Assembly: GCA_020638285.1 (NCBI GenBank)
Contig: JACKIV010000001.1
Location: forward strand, 124,001-188,000
Reading direction: 5' to 3'
DNA from: Rhodospirillales bacterium
Lineage (GTDB): Bacteria; Pseudomonadota; Alphaproteobacteria; Micavibrionales; Micavibrionaceae
DNA: 64,000 bases
Shown here: piece after piece, positions 1 to 9,168 of the stretch
Numbering within the stretch: the stretch's first letter is position 1
How the letters are laid out: each line of letters starts with the position of its first letter
Translations under genes and position numbers: made by a program
The notes under the pieces: model-generated
Database searches by the model: none
What the model saw: only the letters and a program-made list of their open reading frames with translations
What the model was told of the DNA's origin: nothing

Positions 1-866
1 CATCCGCCAGCGCGCAGATCCCGGACCATCGGGCCGATGCGGTCGTGAACGTCAGATTCGCCTTTCCACAGATCGAAGAAAACATTCAGAGCGCCGAAAT
101 TTTTCTTCATGCCCTCAACGGACACATCCACAATGTGCCGCCACAAAGCGCGGTATCCGGGGCGGCCCGATTGAAGCTCCACCGTCGCGTGGCGGGCCAG
201 TTCCATACGGGCCGGATCGGCTTTGCAAGCCTTGGAGGCCGTCGGATAGATTTCCTCCAGCGCTTCGAAGGTAAAGGGCGGCTCCTTCGGATACGGCCCG
301 GAAAAAATCGCGTCGAAATAGGGCCATTCGGGGTGACGGCGCGCGCACTCGCTGATGACCTGACCCATCTGAAGGCCCCAGTCGCCCATGTGAATGTCGC
401 CAATGGTTCTGTATCCCGAGAACAGATACATTCGGCGCAGGGAATCGCCGATAATTCCGGCGCGCAGATGCCCGACATGCATGGGCTTGGCCACGTTCGG
501 CCCGCCGTAATCCAGAACGATCGTTTTGCCTGCGCCCTTGTCCGCAACGCCCAGTTGTTCGTCGGCAACCAGCGCGGCCAGATGGTCCGCCAGCGCCGCA
601 TCCGTCACGTCCAGATTGATGAAGCCCGGTCCGGCCAGATCAATTTTTGCAAAGATCGGCTCGGCCTTCAGGCGGTCCGCGATGTCCTGCGCCACTTCAC
701 GCGGAGGACGTTTGAGGGCTTTGGCGGCGGCCAGCGCTCCGTTGCACTGAAACTGGCACAGATCGGGCCGGTCCGACATCCGGACGGTTCCAAAGGACTC
801 ATCCAGACCCGCCGCCCGGAAATGCACCGAGACGATGGACGTCAGTTTTTCCGCCAGAGACGACAT
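1..866 (-). CDS. argS: Arginyl-tRNA synthetase, 5' part only (runs off left edge)
   Basis: Charges tRNA-Arg with arginine in the cytoplasm. About 288 N-terminal codons are visible on the minus strand. The protein starts MSSLAEKL at 866, followed by an N-terminal additional domain, then the class I active-site stretch GGPNVAKPMHVGHLR (HVGH is the HIGH-type signature), then the family-typical HMGDWGLQMG. The gene continues left of base 1, so the KMSK region and the C-terminal tRNA-binding domain are not seen. It follows the hypothetical gene at 876-1253 by only 9 bases, suggesting one minus-strand transcript with the DUF1192 gene upstream. Identification is firm from the motifs. Confidence 0.95.
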   Translation of the reverse strand, partial: MSSLAEKLTSIVSVHFRAAGLDESFGTVRMSDRPDLCQFQCNGALAAAKALKRPPREVAQDIADRLKAEPIFAKIDLAGPGFINLDVTDAALADHLAALVADEQLGVADKGAGKTIVLDYGGPNVAKPMHVGHLRAGIIGDSLRRMYLFSGYRTIGDIHMGDWGLQMGQVISECARRHPEWPYFDAIFSGPYPKEPPFTFEALEEIYPTASKACKADPARMELARHATVELQSGRPGYRALWRHIVDVSVEGMKKNFGALNVFFDLWKGESDVHDRIGPMVRDLRAGG

Positions 867-875
867 GAACGCCCC

Positions 876-1253
876 CTATTCCTGCGGGGCGCTTTCGGTG
901 TCAGGGCGGCGGCGACGCTGGATACGGCTGACCGTGACACCCCCGGGAGCAGGGGATCCCGAAGACGCCACAGGCGGTGCCCGGTTTCCGGTATCATCGT
1001 CTTGCTGCGGCGCCTGTTGGACCCGTCCGCGCGCGGCGCGATGAGGCGGAATCGGAATGGGGCGCTGGGCCAGTTCTTCCCGCTCGCTGATGGCCAGTTC
1101 GACCTCAAGGCGCGAGGCCACTTTGCGCAGCGCATGAATGGCTTCCTGCATGTTTTCGCGGGTTTCGCCATCGTGGCGGTTCTTCGACCAGACCTCATAG
1201 CTCCGGATGCATTCGTCCGCCGTGTCGCGGAGTCTTTTTTCAATTTCGTCCAT
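876..1253 (-). CDS. Hypothetical protein, alpha-helical with Pro/Gln-rich tail
   Basis: I do not recognise a family. The protein begins MDEIEKRLRDTADECIRSYE, continues as a charged helical segment (possible short coiled coil, residues ~1-60), and ends in a low-complexity tail rich in Pro, Gln and Arg (PIPIPPHR, RIQRRRR). An alternative start at 1340 (MLAARRG) adds 29 residues and has a better ribosome site: GGAGGA lies 13 bases upstream, within 1342-1366. The MDEIEK start lacks a clear one but gives a more natural N-terminus. It is tightly spaced to argS downstream. The function is unknown. Confidence 0.6.
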   Translation of the reverse strand: MDEIEKRLRDTADECIRSYEVWSKNRHDGETRENMQEAIHALRKVASRLEVELAISEREELAQRPIPIPPHRAARGRVQQAPQQDDDTGNRAPPVASSGSPAPGGVTVSRIQRRRRPDTESAPQE

Positions 1254-1373
1254 AGAGAGGCTCTTTTGTCTTTCTGCCTGGGGCTTATCCTGAAATCGGG
1301 AAGGGACACCATACAGCGAACCCCGCCTCGCCGCAAGCATTCTGTGCCTTGCGTCCTCCTTCACAGGGCAGGC

Positions 1374-1565
1374 CTATGTTTTCCTGAAGAAAGAATCCGC
1401 AGCAGCCCGGTGGCTTTCCTTGCGGGCGATTTCGGCTTCTACCCGGCGGATTTCGATTTTCATCTCTTCGATATAGGCGCGCAGCTCGTCGATCGACATT
1501 TTGTCAAGCGGGCGCAGAGCAGCCGGCTTTTTTACAGGGGAAAGATCGTCTTCGGTCAAGGCCAT
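1374..1565 (-). CDS. DUF1192 family small protein
   Basis: A 63-residue protein starting MALTEDDLSPVKK and containing LDKMSIDELRAYIEEMK, IRRVEAEIARKE and the C-terminal RAAADSFFRK. These match the DUF1192 family that is widespread in Alphaproteobacteria. It is mostly one long charged helix and probably forms a coiled coil. A ribosome site (AAGGAAG) sits just upstream on the minus strand. The role is unknown. It heads the minus-strand group leading to argS. Confidence 0.85.
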   Translation of the reverse strand: MALTEDDLSPVKKPAALRPLDKMSIDELRAYIEEMKIEIRRVEAEIARKESHRAAADSFFRKT

Positions 1566-1614
1566 GGGGGTTTCTTCCTTAAAAAATCCCGGATTTTTCC
1601 AATAATATAGCTCC

Positions 1615-1771
1615 TTGAATTGAAAATTGTACAGAGCGGAGCGTTCGGTTTTTTTACCACGAAGACACGAAGACTCAAAGTTTTGATCGTCCTGTCAGTC
1701 TCTTCGTGTCTTTGCGCCTTCGTGGTGAAAAAGTCAGGAGGAGCGCAAAACCTGTGTGATTTTTAACTTAA
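1615..1771. repeat. MITE-like inverted-repeat element, copy 1
   Basis: A non-coding element of about 157 bp. The left end (1615-1634) and the reverse complement of the right end (1752-1771) agree at about 15 of 20 positions, with a shared core of AAAAT, three variable bases, then ACAG. Inside is a second inverted repeat built on ACCACGAAGACACGAAG (from ~1656) and CTTCGTGTCTTTGCGCCTTCGTGGT (to ~1727). A second copy with the same ends and interior lies at 19846-19992. It carries no open reading frame, so it would need a transposase supplied in trans if mobile. It fills most of the 338-base gap between the DUF1192 gene and fabG. Confidence 0.75.
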
Positions 1772-1903
1772 ATGGCTATAGCAGCGCAGGGGCCAACAGA
1801 CAACACGTCACGATTTTGCTTGCCTTTGCCCCGTCTTTGCGGTGAAAACGAACGGGAGATGTGTAAAAATGCGGCGATGAACCGGATCGAAAGGAAAAAA
1901 CCC

Positions 1904-2641
1904 ATGTTCACCCTTGAGGGAAAAACGGCGCTTGTGACCGGAGCCACGGGCGGAATCGGCGAGGCCATCGCGCGGGCGCTCCACGGCGCCGGGGCGGTTG
2001 TGGCGCTCACGGGCCGCAATGCGATCAAGCTGGACGAGCTTTCAAAGTCGATGGGCGAACGGACCCGTATTTTCACCGCCGATCTGTCCGACCCGACGGC
2101 GGCGGACGCCCTTGTCAAAGATGTTGAAAGCGCCCTGTCCAGCGTGGACATTCTGATTAACAACGCTGGTTTTACACGCGATACGCTGGCCGTGCGGATG
2201 AGAGACGAAGAGTGGAATATGATTCTGGATGTCAACCTGACCGCGCCGTTTCGACTCGCGCGCGCGACATTGCGCGGCATGATGAAAAGGCGCTATGGAC
2301 GGATTGTGAATATTTCCTCTATTGTCGGCGTAACGGGCAATCCGGGTCAGGCCAATTACTGCGCGTCCAAGGCCGGAATGATCGGATGGTCAAAGGCTAT
2401 GGCCGCAGAAGTCGCCACACGCGGTGTGACCGTAAACTGTATTGCGCCCGGCTTTATCGCGACCGCCATGACCGAAGAGCTGAAAGACGACCAGAAAGGC
2501 GCGATTCTCTCTCGCATCCCCGCCGGTCGCATGGGCGGCCCTGACGATATCGCGGCGGCGGCTCTCTATCTGGCCAGTGACGAGGCGGCCTATGTGACCG
2601 GGCAGACCCTGCACGTCAATGGCGGCATGGCGATGATTTGA
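1904..2641 (+). CDS. fabG: 3-oxoacyl-[acyl-carrier-protein] reductase
   Basis: NADPH-dependent reduction of 3-ketoacyl-ACP in type II fatty acid synthesis. It is a 245-residue classical short-chain dehydrogenase: TGATGGIG cofactor motif at residues 12-19, NNAG at 86-89, and catalytic S139, Y152 and K156 (YCASK). It ends MAMI like typical FabG. The start at 1904 is preceded by AAAGGA. An in-frame upstream extension to 1772 gives a non-homologous leader and is rejected. fabD follows after 34 bases, so the pair is probably one operon. The usual acpP and fabF neighbours are absent here, and the fabG-fabD order is reversed from the common fabD-fabG. Confidence 0.95.
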   Translation: MFTLEGKTALVTGATGGIGEAIARALHGAGAVVALTGRNAIKLDELSKSMGERTRIFTADLSDPTAADALVKDVESALSSVDILINNAGFTRDTLAVRMRDEEWNMILDVNLTAPFRLARATLRGMMKRRYGRIVNISSIVGVTGNPGQANYCASKAGMIGWSKAMAAEVATRGVTVNCIAPGFIATAMTEELKDDQKGAILSRIPAGRMGGPDDIAAAALYLASDEAAYVTGQTLHVNGGMAMI

Positions 2642-2675
2642 AAGTTTTCGTTGTATCTTCAAGGAGAATTCCGCC

Positions 2676-3629
2676 ATGGAAAAACCGCGCCGCGCTTTTG
2701 TGTTTCCGGGTCAAGGTTCCCAGTCCGTCGGAATGGGAAAGGCGCTTGCTCAGTCCTTTGCCGAAGCCCGCGACGTGTTCGGCGAGGTCGACGAGGCGCT
2801 GGCTCAAAATCTTTCGCGCCTGATGTTCGAGGGGCCGGAGCCCGATCTGGGGATGACCGAAAATACCCAGCCCGCCCTGATGGCTGTGTCCATGGCGGTT
2901 TTGCGCGTTCTTGAGAAACAGGGCGGGATCACGCCTGAGAAGAGCTGCGTTTTTGTTGCGGGGCATTCTCTGGGAGAATATTCGGCCCTTACGGCGGCCG
3001 GGGCTTTTGATCTGGCCACCTGTGCGCGCTTGCTCCGCCTGCGCGGCAGAGCCATGCAGGACGCCGCGCCGGGCGGGTCCGGAGCCATGGCCGCGATTCT
3101 GGGGCTTGATCTGGACGATGTTCAGGCCGTCGTGGACGCCGTCGCCGGACAGGGCCTGTGCCAGATCGCCAACGATAACTCTCCCGGTCAGGTCGTGATC
3201 GTGGGTGCGCGCGCCGCTGTGGATGCGGCGATGACTCTGGCAGCAGAAAAGGGCGCGAAGAAATCCATCCTTCTTGCCGTCAGTGTCCCCGCGCATTCGG
3301 CTATGATGGAACCGGCGGCCCGGGCCATGCGTGAGGCGCTCGAACGGGTGGAGATCATGGCCCCGCGCCCGCTGCTCGTGGCCAATGTTTCGGCGCAGTC
3401 CGTTTCGGACCCGGACGCGATCCGGGATCTTCTGGTCGCTCAGGTTACGGGTCGGGTGCGCTGGCGCGAGTCCGTTTTGTGGATGCGGGATCAAGGTATT
3501 GGCGCCATGACGGAAATCGGCTCCGGGAAAGTTCTGTCCGGCCTGATCCGCCGCATCGACCGCGATATTGCAGTGGACAGCGTGGACACTCCCGAACAGA
3601 TCGAGGCGTTTTTGAAAACGCTGGAGTAA
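2676..3629 (+). CDS. fabD: Malonyl-CoA:ACP transacylase
   Basis: Transfers malonyl groups from CoA to acyl carrier protein to feed fatty-acid elongation. It has 317 residues, with the N-terminal PGQGSQ motif at residues 11-16, the nucleophile GHSLG (Ser98) and catalytic His207 in VPAHSAM. Length and motifs are normal. AAGGAG lies upstream of the ATG. It sits directly downstream of fabG and ends just before a strong hairpin (3646-3680). Confidence 0.96.
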   Translation: MEKPRRAFVFPGQGSQSVGMGKALAQSFAEARDVFGEVDEALAQNLSRLMFEGPEPDLGMTENTQPALMAVSMAVLRVLEKQGGITPEKSCVFVAGHSLGEYSALTAAGAFDLATCARLLRLRGRAMQDAAPGGSGAMAAILGLDLDDVQAVVDAVAGQGLCQIANDNSPGQVVIVGARAAVDAAMTLAAEKGAKKSILLAVSVPAHSAMMEPAARAMREALERVEIMAPRPLLVANVSAQSVSDPDAIRDLLVAQVTGRVRWRESVLWMRDQGIGAMTEIGSGKVLSGLIRRIDRDIAVDSVDTPEQIEAFLKTLE

Positions 3630-3645
3630 AACTCCGAACAAAACA

Positions 3646-3680
3646 AGAGCCCCTCTTTTCTTGCAGAAAAAAGGGGCTCT
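3646..3680. terminator. Bidirectional hairpin between fabD and the HU gene
   Basis: Perfect 9-bp stem AGAGCCCCT (3646-3654) / AGGGGCTCT (3672-3680) with a 17-base loop, placed between two convergent genes. The stretch following the stem on the minus strand is T-rich (TTGTTTTG), so it best fits termination of the HU transcript, and it can also serve fabD. Confidence 0.75.
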
Positions 3681-3705
3681 CAAAAGTTCTGTGCGTGCCT
3701 GAATC

Positions 3706-4005
3706 CTAGCCGCCGACGGCGTCTTTCAGTTCCTTCGCGGCGCGGAAAGCGATTTTCTTCTTGGCCGGGATCTTGATTTGCTCGCCGGTCGCCGGGTTGC
3801 GGCCCATGCGGGCGGCCCGGTTGCTGACCTGAAGAATGCCCAGACCCGCCATGCGGATACGGTTACCTTTCTTGAGGTTCTTGACGAGTTGGGCGATCAG
3901 ATCGTCCATCATCGCGTTGGCTTGCTTCTTTGGCATCTCGTGCATTTCGGCAAGCTCTGCCGAAATTTGCTTCAGGGTCACGGTCGGTTGCGTTGCAGTA
4001 GCCAT
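3706..4005 (-). CDS. HU-family DNA-binding protein
   Basis: Nucleoid-associated dimer that bends DNA. It has 99 residues, with the helical dimerisation half at residues ~8-45 and the family segment GRNPATGEQIKIPAKKKIAFRA forming the DNA-binding arm and the strand after it. The N-terminus MATATQPTVTLKQ is slightly longer than E. coli HU. It stands alone, convergent with fabD, with about 200 bases of upstream space before ubiA. Whether it is an HU or an IHF subunit cannot be settled; the sequence reads as HU-like. Confidence 0.92.
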   Translation of the reverse strand: MATATQPTVTLKQISAELAEMHEMPKKQANAMMDDLIAQLVKNLKKGNRIRMAGLGILQVSNRAARMGRNPATGEQIKIPAKKKIAFRAAKELKDAVGG

Positions 4006-4201
4006 GGTGTGTCAGCTCTCTATGTTTCGTTGGCGTTCATCCATCGGCGGAAGCAAAATCCAAAACCCGGCTTGCGTTCATCGCAAAAGACCGGGGCGCC
4101 CCACGCCGCCAGAGGCTCAGTACAATACAGAAGCGCGGCTTTGTCGATAGAAAAATCACATTTTCACGCAATTTCGTACGTTTTTGGGCTGGAAATCGTG
4201 A

Positions 4202-5107
4202 TTATGTCGCCGCCACAGCGCCCAGAACGAGCAAACCAAAGACAATATTCGACCGGAAAACATGCAGGGACGAAGCGGGATCGTCCGGGTTCCAGATCTT
4301 CATTTGCCAGAAGGCGTGAGCGAGCGCCGGAGTCAGAAACAGGAGGAAGGCGCTGTTCTGCGTCGTTCCGGCCAGACACAACAAGGCCAGCGCCGCGCCG
4401 TAAAACCCGCAGATCCATCTCCGGCTGTGCGCGCCAAGGCGCAGGGCGGTGGAGCGAATTCCGGCGAGCGCATCGTCTTCGCGGTCCTGATGCGCGTAAA
4501 TGGTATCGTATCCGAGCGTCCAGAATATCCCGGCTATATATAAGGTGATCGCCGGAAAATCAATCGTCCCGCGCAGCGCCGCCCAGCCCATCAACGCGCC
4601 AAAGTTGAAGGTCAGGCCCAAAAACGCCTGCGGCCACCACGTCCAGCGCTTCATGAGCGGATACAGCGCGATCAAGGGCAGGCTCGCCACGCCCAGAACG
4701 ATCGTCGGCGTATTGAAATGCAGTAAAATCACCAGACCCACCCCCAAAAGCCCGGCCAGAAAGACCAGCGCCGCGCGGGGCGATATAACGCCCGATGCCA
4801 GGGGGCGCAGGCGCGTGCGGGTGACTTTTGCGTCCAGATCCTTGTCCCACAAATCGTTGACCACGCATCCGGCGGCGCGCATCACTACCGCCCCAAGACC
4901 GAACAGGACCAAAGCCCTCCACGCGGCCCCGTCCATGCCGCGCACGCCCCCGGCGGCCAGAACGAGGCTCCACGCACCGGGCAAAAACAAAAGCCACACC
5001 CCGACCGGGCGGTCCAGCCGCGCCAGAACCGCAAAGGGCCGCACGCGGACAGGAAGTCGCGCAATCCATTTTTTTTCGACGATGTCGGTGTGGAGAAGAG
5101 GATTCAT
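4202..5107 (-). CDS. ubiA: 4-hydroxybenzoate polyprenyltransferase
   Basis: Inner-membrane prenyltransferase that attaches the polyprenyl chain to 4-hydroxybenzoate in ubiquinone synthesis. The two Asp-rich motifs that bind Mg-diphosphate are visible as NDLWDKDLD and QDREDD, separated by several hydrophobic segments (seven to nine predicted membrane helices). I use the ATG at 5107 (MNPLLHTD). A GTG at 5128 would add seven residues. Neither start has a clear Shine-Dalgarno site. It is divergent from the FecR-domain gene. Confidence 0.93.
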   Translation of the reverse strand: MNPLLHTDIVEKKWIARLPVRVRPFAVLARLDRPVGVWLLFLPGAWSLVLAAGGVRGMDGAAWRALVLFGLGAVVMRAAGCVVNDLWDKDLDAKVTRTRLRPLASGVISPRAALVFLAGLLGVGLVILLHFNTPTIVLGVASLPLIALYPLMKRWTWWPQAFLGLTFNFGALMGWAALRGTIDFPAITLYIAGIFWTLGYDTIYAHQDREDDALAGIRSTALRLGAHSRRWICGFYGAALALLCLAGTTQNSAFLLFLTPALAHAFWQMKIWNPDDPASSLHVFRSNIVFGLLVLGAVAAT

Positions 5108-5239
5108 TTGAGGGCAAGTATAAACCACAAGGAGAGCGCAAATAAATAGGCCTTCTCTTCATACCTGAATTTGTCGATTGACACGGCGGACGGGTCTGGC
5201 ACACTTGCACGGGGATCGTTCACGAAAAGGATTCGTCTG

Positions 5240-6121
5240 ATGTTCTTGCCTCGCCTCCGCTTTTTTGGCGTTTTTGTTTTTCTTTCCGGTGCGATCCTGA
5301 CCGGTTCTGCTTTTGCACAAGCGCCCCAGCCCATCGGCTCGGTGGTCGAAACCGAAGGGTCCGTGACGTTTTCCGGGACGAATGGCACGTCTGCGGCCAG
5401 GCCTCAGGACAATATTTATCCCTACGCAACCATCAAGACAGGACCACAGTCGCGCGCGCTGATTCTGCTGATTGATGATACGGAAATAACCCTCGGGGAA
5501 AACGCAGAACTGAGTCTTGACGAATATGTGTTTGATCCCGGCGACCCTCAGGAAAACAAAGGCCGATTTTCCTTTCTGCGCGGCGCGTTCGTGTATGTCA
5601 GCGGGATGCTTGCCAAACGCAGCCCGCCGGATGTAACGCTTAAAACATCTTATGGGTCCATCGGAATCCGGGGGACGACGGTCTGGGGCGGTCCGGTCGA
5701 TGACGGATTTGGCGTCTTCGTTGAAAATGGAGAGGTTTTGTTCAATGGTGAATCGGGAAGTGTCCGCGTGCCGCAGGGCGCCGGAACGTTCCTGAAAAGA
5801 GGGTCGGTGCCCCGTCCGGCAAACGCCTGGCCGCGGGAAAAAATCAGCCAGATGAAAGCCCGTCTGGCCTTTGCGCAAGGGCGCGAGGCCATCAGTCGCA
5901 GAGTCCGCGAGCAAATGGTCAAAAACGTCGAACGGCGTAGTGAATACCGCAGAATCGTCTGGCCCTACAAGCCGCGGGAGTGGCGCGCACCTTTGGACCC
6001 CAAGCGCGGCGCACCGTTCACAAAGGAATTCCGCCAGCAGGACAAAAAACACCGCGAGCGGCTTCAGGGCCACGATCAGCGTCTCCGGGACGGGCTTGGT
6101 TCAGAAAAGAAAAAGCGTTAA
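5240..6121 (+). CDS. Secreted FecR-domain protein
   Basis: About 293 residues. A signal peptide at residues 1-~26 (FFGVFVFLSG...GSAFA) predicts export. The middle carries a FecR-type domain: VVETEGSV near the N-terminus, GPQSRALILLIDDTEITLGENAEL, LRGAFVYVSG, and the typical TSYGSIGIRGTTVW with VFVENGEV. The C-terminal third is highly basic and helical and has no recognised domain. FecR domains in such soluble proteins bind or sense in the periplasm. No sigma factor or TonB receptor gene is adjacent, so it is not a classical FecIR pair. An upstream in-frame start at 5171 is disfavoured because it buries the signal peptide. Confidence 0.82.
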   Translation: MFLPRLRFFGVFVFLSGAILTGSAFAQAPQPIGSVVETEGSVTFSGTNGTSAARPQDNIYPYATIKTGPQSRALILLIDDTEITLGENAELSLDEYVFDPGDPQENKGRFSFLRGAFVYVSGMLAKRSPPDVTLKTSYGSIGIRGTTVWGGPVDDGFGVFVENGEVLFNGESGSVRVPQGAGTFLKRGSVPRPANAWPREKISQMKARLAFAQGREAISRRVREQMVKNVERRSEYRRIVWPYKPREWRAPLDPKRGAPFTKEFRQQDKKHRERLQGHDQRLRDGLGSEKKKR

Positions 6122-6331
6122 GCCTGTTTATCCGGGGAACGGGTCTTTCGTATCGGCCTCTTGTTTCTTAACTCTTTCTTCGTTCTTTGCGTGCAGTCTT
6201 GGCATGCCTTGTTTTTATGACCAGAAACGGGTAAACTCCGCTCTTCTGTACCGTCTGATATCATCGGGGCTGGAAACGGCTTTTCAGAGCGTCCATTCTG
6301 TCAACCTCAAACGCGCGATCGACGAGATTTC

Positions 6332-8782
6332 ATGGCCCGCCGCATTGCAACGAAGCATCCCGCCACGCGCGAAAGTCTGGGCGAATCGCTCCGGGTTTTC
6401 TGTGCGCGGCGGATCGTGGATGGCGTCGGCGCGGCTCTTGTCCTGACAGGACTTGCCATTCTGGCGGCGCTCATCAGCTATGACCCCGCCGATCCGTCCT
6501 TGAATACGGCCACTTCTGGTGCACGGATTCATAACTGGATGGGCGCACCGGGCGCATGGATTTCGGATCTCTTCCTCCAGACTCTCGGTGCGGGCGGACT
6601 GGTCTTCGGGCTGGTTCCGGCCCTGTGGGGCTGGCGGATTTTGACACGTCGCCCTATCGGCTCAATGGCCCTGCGCGCGGCAGCGGGCATTCTGGCGGCT
6701 TTGCTTTTATCTGCGGCTTTTGCGCGTCTCCCGGCGGGAGGGTGGATCGTTCATCCCTATCTGGGGGGCAGCGGTGGGACGCTTCTTCTGGAGCGGCTTT
6801 CTCAGGCGCTGGCCCTGCTTGTACCGGGATGGAGCGGCGGACTTGCGGTCGGATTTTGCGGCGCGGCGGGATCGGGCGCCTTGCTGTTTGCTGCTGCTAC
6901 TTCGCTTCACGATGTTCGGGCAGCCTTTGCCCGTGCGGTCGATCTGGGTCTTTTTGCAGTTCATGCCTGTCTGTCCGGTGCGGATTATGCCCGCGAATGG
7001 GTCGCGGCCTATGGCTTCGGGTCAGCCAGAGAAAGCGGGGATTTTGACGGAGACGAAAAGCCCGTACCCCGAGGACGCGCTCGCGCGGCGGTACAGGAGG
7101 ATGCCGAAGAAGAGGAAGAAGATGTCGAGGAAGAAGAGGAAAAACCGTCTTCTCGCCGCCGCTCCGCTTCGGCCATCAAGGTTGTTACCCCGCCCGCGCG
7201 CGGGAGAAAAGCAGCGTCCTCGCCGCAGCAAGGCCGATTCCCTCTGCCCGAGTCCGGTGAATGGATTTTGCCTGCCGTCGATTTGCTGCAGGAGCCCCCT
7301 GTGCAGGAATGGGATACGCATCTGGATGAAAATGCGTTGCGCCGCAATGCGGAAATGCTCCAGACGGTTTTGAGCGACTTTAATGTGCGCGGCGAGATCG
7401 AGACCATCCACCCCGGCCCGGTGGTGACGTTGTACGAGCTGGAGCCCGCGCCGGGAACCAAGTCTTCGCGGGTGATATCGTTAAGTGACGATATCGCGCG
7501 GTCCATGTCTGCGGTGTCTGTGCGCTGCGCCGTTGTGCCGGGACGCAGCGTGATTGGCATCGAACTGCCCAACCGCAAGCGCCAGACGGTCTATATGCGC
7601 GAAATTCTTGTTTCGCGCGATTACGAGAAAACCCAGGCCAGACTCCCGCTTATTCTGGGCAAGGATATCGGCGGCGCACCCGTGATTGCCGACCTGTCGC
7701 GCATGCCGCATCTTCTTGTCGCCGGGACGACGGGATCGGGCAAGTCGGTGGCCATCAACACGATGATTTTGTCTTTGCTCTATGCTTTGCCGCCGGAAAA
7801 ATGCCGTTTTATCATGATCGACCCCAAGATGCTGGAGCTGTCCGTCTATGACGGGATTCCGCATTTGCTCTCGCCCGTGGTGACCGAGCCGGGCAAGGCC
7901 GTCGTGGCGCTCAAATGGGCGGTGCGCGAAATGGAAGACCGCTATCGCGCCATGTCGAAACTGGGCGTGCGCAATATCGACGGGTATAATGCGCGCTTGA
8001 AAGAAGCCCGCCGCAAGGGCGAGGTTTTGATGCGCAAGGTTCAGACCGGATTTGATCCCGATACTGGAAAACCGGTTTATGAGGAGCAGCCTCTGGACCT
8101 GACGGAACTGCCCTATATCGTCATCATCGTGGACGAGTTTGCCGATCTGATGCTCGTGGCCGGAAAGGACGTGGAAAGCGCGGTGCAGCGTCTGGCCCAG
8201 ATGGCGCGCGCAGCGGGGCTTCATCTGATTATGGCCACACAGCGTCCTTCGGTGGACGTGATTACCGGGGTCATCAAAGCCAACTTCCCGACGCGAATCA
8301 GTTTTCAGGTGACCTCCAAGATCGACTCCCGGACGATTCTGGGCGAATCGGGGGCCGAGCAGCTTCTGGGCATGGGGGACATGCTTTATATGGCGCCGGG
8401 TGGGCGGGTGATGCGGGTGCATGGGCCTTTTGCCTCGGATCGCGACGTGGAAAATGTGGTCACGCACCTGAAGGCGCAGGCCGAGCCCGCCTATATCGAC
8501 GATATCACCGACGGTTCGGATCTGTCGGAAGGAAGCGATGTGATGGCGGCCCTGTTTGGCGAGGACGGGGGCGGTGCGGCAATCGACGAATTTTTCGATC
8601 AGGCCGTGGCCCTGGTCGCGCGCGAGGGCAAGGCCTCGACCAGTTTCATCCAGCGCTATTTCCAGATCGGGTACAACCGCGCCGCCCGCATCATCGAGGA
8701 AATGGAACGTCAGGGCATGGTCAGCCCCGCCAACGCGGTTGGAAAGCGCGAGATTCTCCTGCGCCGTGATCGAGACGAATAG
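6332..8782 (+). CDS. ftsK: DNA translocase FtsK
   Basis: Septum-anchored ATPase that pumps chromosome-terminus DNA during division. It has 816 residues: four to five membrane helices in residues ~30-210, an acidic linker (long Glu runs around residues 255-270), the motor domain with Walker A GTTGSGKS at 465-472 and Walker B with D601-E602 ([10 protein letters not shown]), and a C-terminal winged-helix gamma domain ([21 protein letters not shown]) that reads KOPS sites. All expected parts are intact. Unlike many alphaproteobacteria, lolA is not next to it but lies 18 kb away. Confidence 0.97.
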   Translation: MARRIATKHPATRESLGESLRVFCARRIVDGVGAALVLTGLAILAALISYDPADPSLNTATSGARIHNWMGAPGAWISDLFLQTLGAGGLVFGLVPALWGWRILTRRPIGSMALRAAAGILAALLLSAAFARLPAGGWIVHPYLGGSGGTLLLERLSQALALLVPGWSGGLAVGFCGAAGSGALLFAAATSLHDVRAAFARAVDLGLFAVHACLSGADYAREWVAAYGFGSARESGDFDGDEKPVPRGRARAAVQEDAEEEEEDVEEEEEKPSSRRRSASAIKVVTPPARGRKAASSPQQGRFPLPESGEWILPAVDLLQEPPVQEWDTHLDENALRRNAEMLQTVLSDFNVRGEIETIHPGPVVTLYELEPAPGTKSSRVISLSDDIARSMSAVSVRCAVVPGRSVIGIELPNRKRQTVYMREILVSRDYEKTQARLPLILGKDIGGAPVIADLSRMPHLLVAGTTGSGKSVAINTMILSLLYALPPEKCRFIMIDPKMLELSVYDGIPHLLSPVVTEPGKAVVALKWAVREMEDRYRAMSKLGVRNIDGYNARLKEARRKGEVLMRKVQTGFDPDTGKPVYEEQPLDLTELPYIVIIVDEFADLMLVAGKDVESAVQRLAQMARAAGLHLIMATQRPSVDVITGVIKANFPTRISFQVTSKIDSRTILGESGAEQLLGMGDMLYMAPGGRVMRVHGPFASDRDVENVVTHLKAQAEPAYIDDITDGSDLSEGSDVMAALFGEDGGGAAIDEFFDQAVALVAREGKASTSFIQRYFQIGYNRAARIIEEMERQGMVSPANAVGKREILLRRDRDE

Positions 8783-8889
8783 AGCCAGAGAGCGCCTGAA
8801 AAGTGCTTTTTTCATACGATAAAGTGCATTTTAATCATTTTTGAGCTATCCTGAAAGCTGGGAAACCCCCAAGGATGGGAGGAGCGCTC

Positions 8890-9159
8890 ATGGCGGAACT
8901 GTATCCGCAAATTGTAAAAGACTATCGTCTGACAACGGCAAAAATTCTGTATCACATGCCGGATTTTCCGGATTTCCTCCAAACGTATTTATGGCAGGAA
9001 TACGATATCGCCCCGAAATTTCCGGAACTCCGCCGGTTTCTGGACTTCTGGGACCGGGAAATCGAGGGCAAACTTCATTCCGTCTACGTGGCCAGCCACC
9101 CCCTCATCACCCCCGGACAGTATCGCGCCGTGGGGTTTGAACAGACCCTTCTTCATTGA
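8890..9159 (+). CDS. usg: Usg-like family protein
   Basis: 89 residues containing YRLTTAKILYHMPDFPDFLQ, TYLWQEYDIAPKFPELRRFL and FWDREIEGKLHSV, which are the signature of the Usg family, known from the trpF-side region in Caulobacter. The start at 8890 has an excellent GGGAGGAG site; an in-frame upstream Met is rejected. The function of Usg is not established. It is not next to trp genes here. Confidence 0.9.
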   Translation: MAELYPQIVKDYRLTTAKILYHMPDFPDFLQTYLWQEYDIAPKFPELRRFLDFWDREIEGKLHSVYVASHPLITPGQYRAVGFEQTLLH

Positions 9160-9168
9160 GACGGGAGC

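Noticed and set aside
45..1610. A 521-codon plus-strand open frame over the argS group
   Set aside because: It is antisense to argS, the small hypothetical gene and the DUF1192 gene, all of which have family matches or ribosome sites; its own sequence has no natural features.
2616..3683. A 355-codon minus-strand frame opposite fabD
   Set aside because: Shadow of fabD, which has all catalytic motifs.
7481..8815. A 444-codon minus-strand frame opposite ftsK
   Set aside because: Shadow of the FtsK motor domain; His/Arg-rich composition typical of antisense frames.
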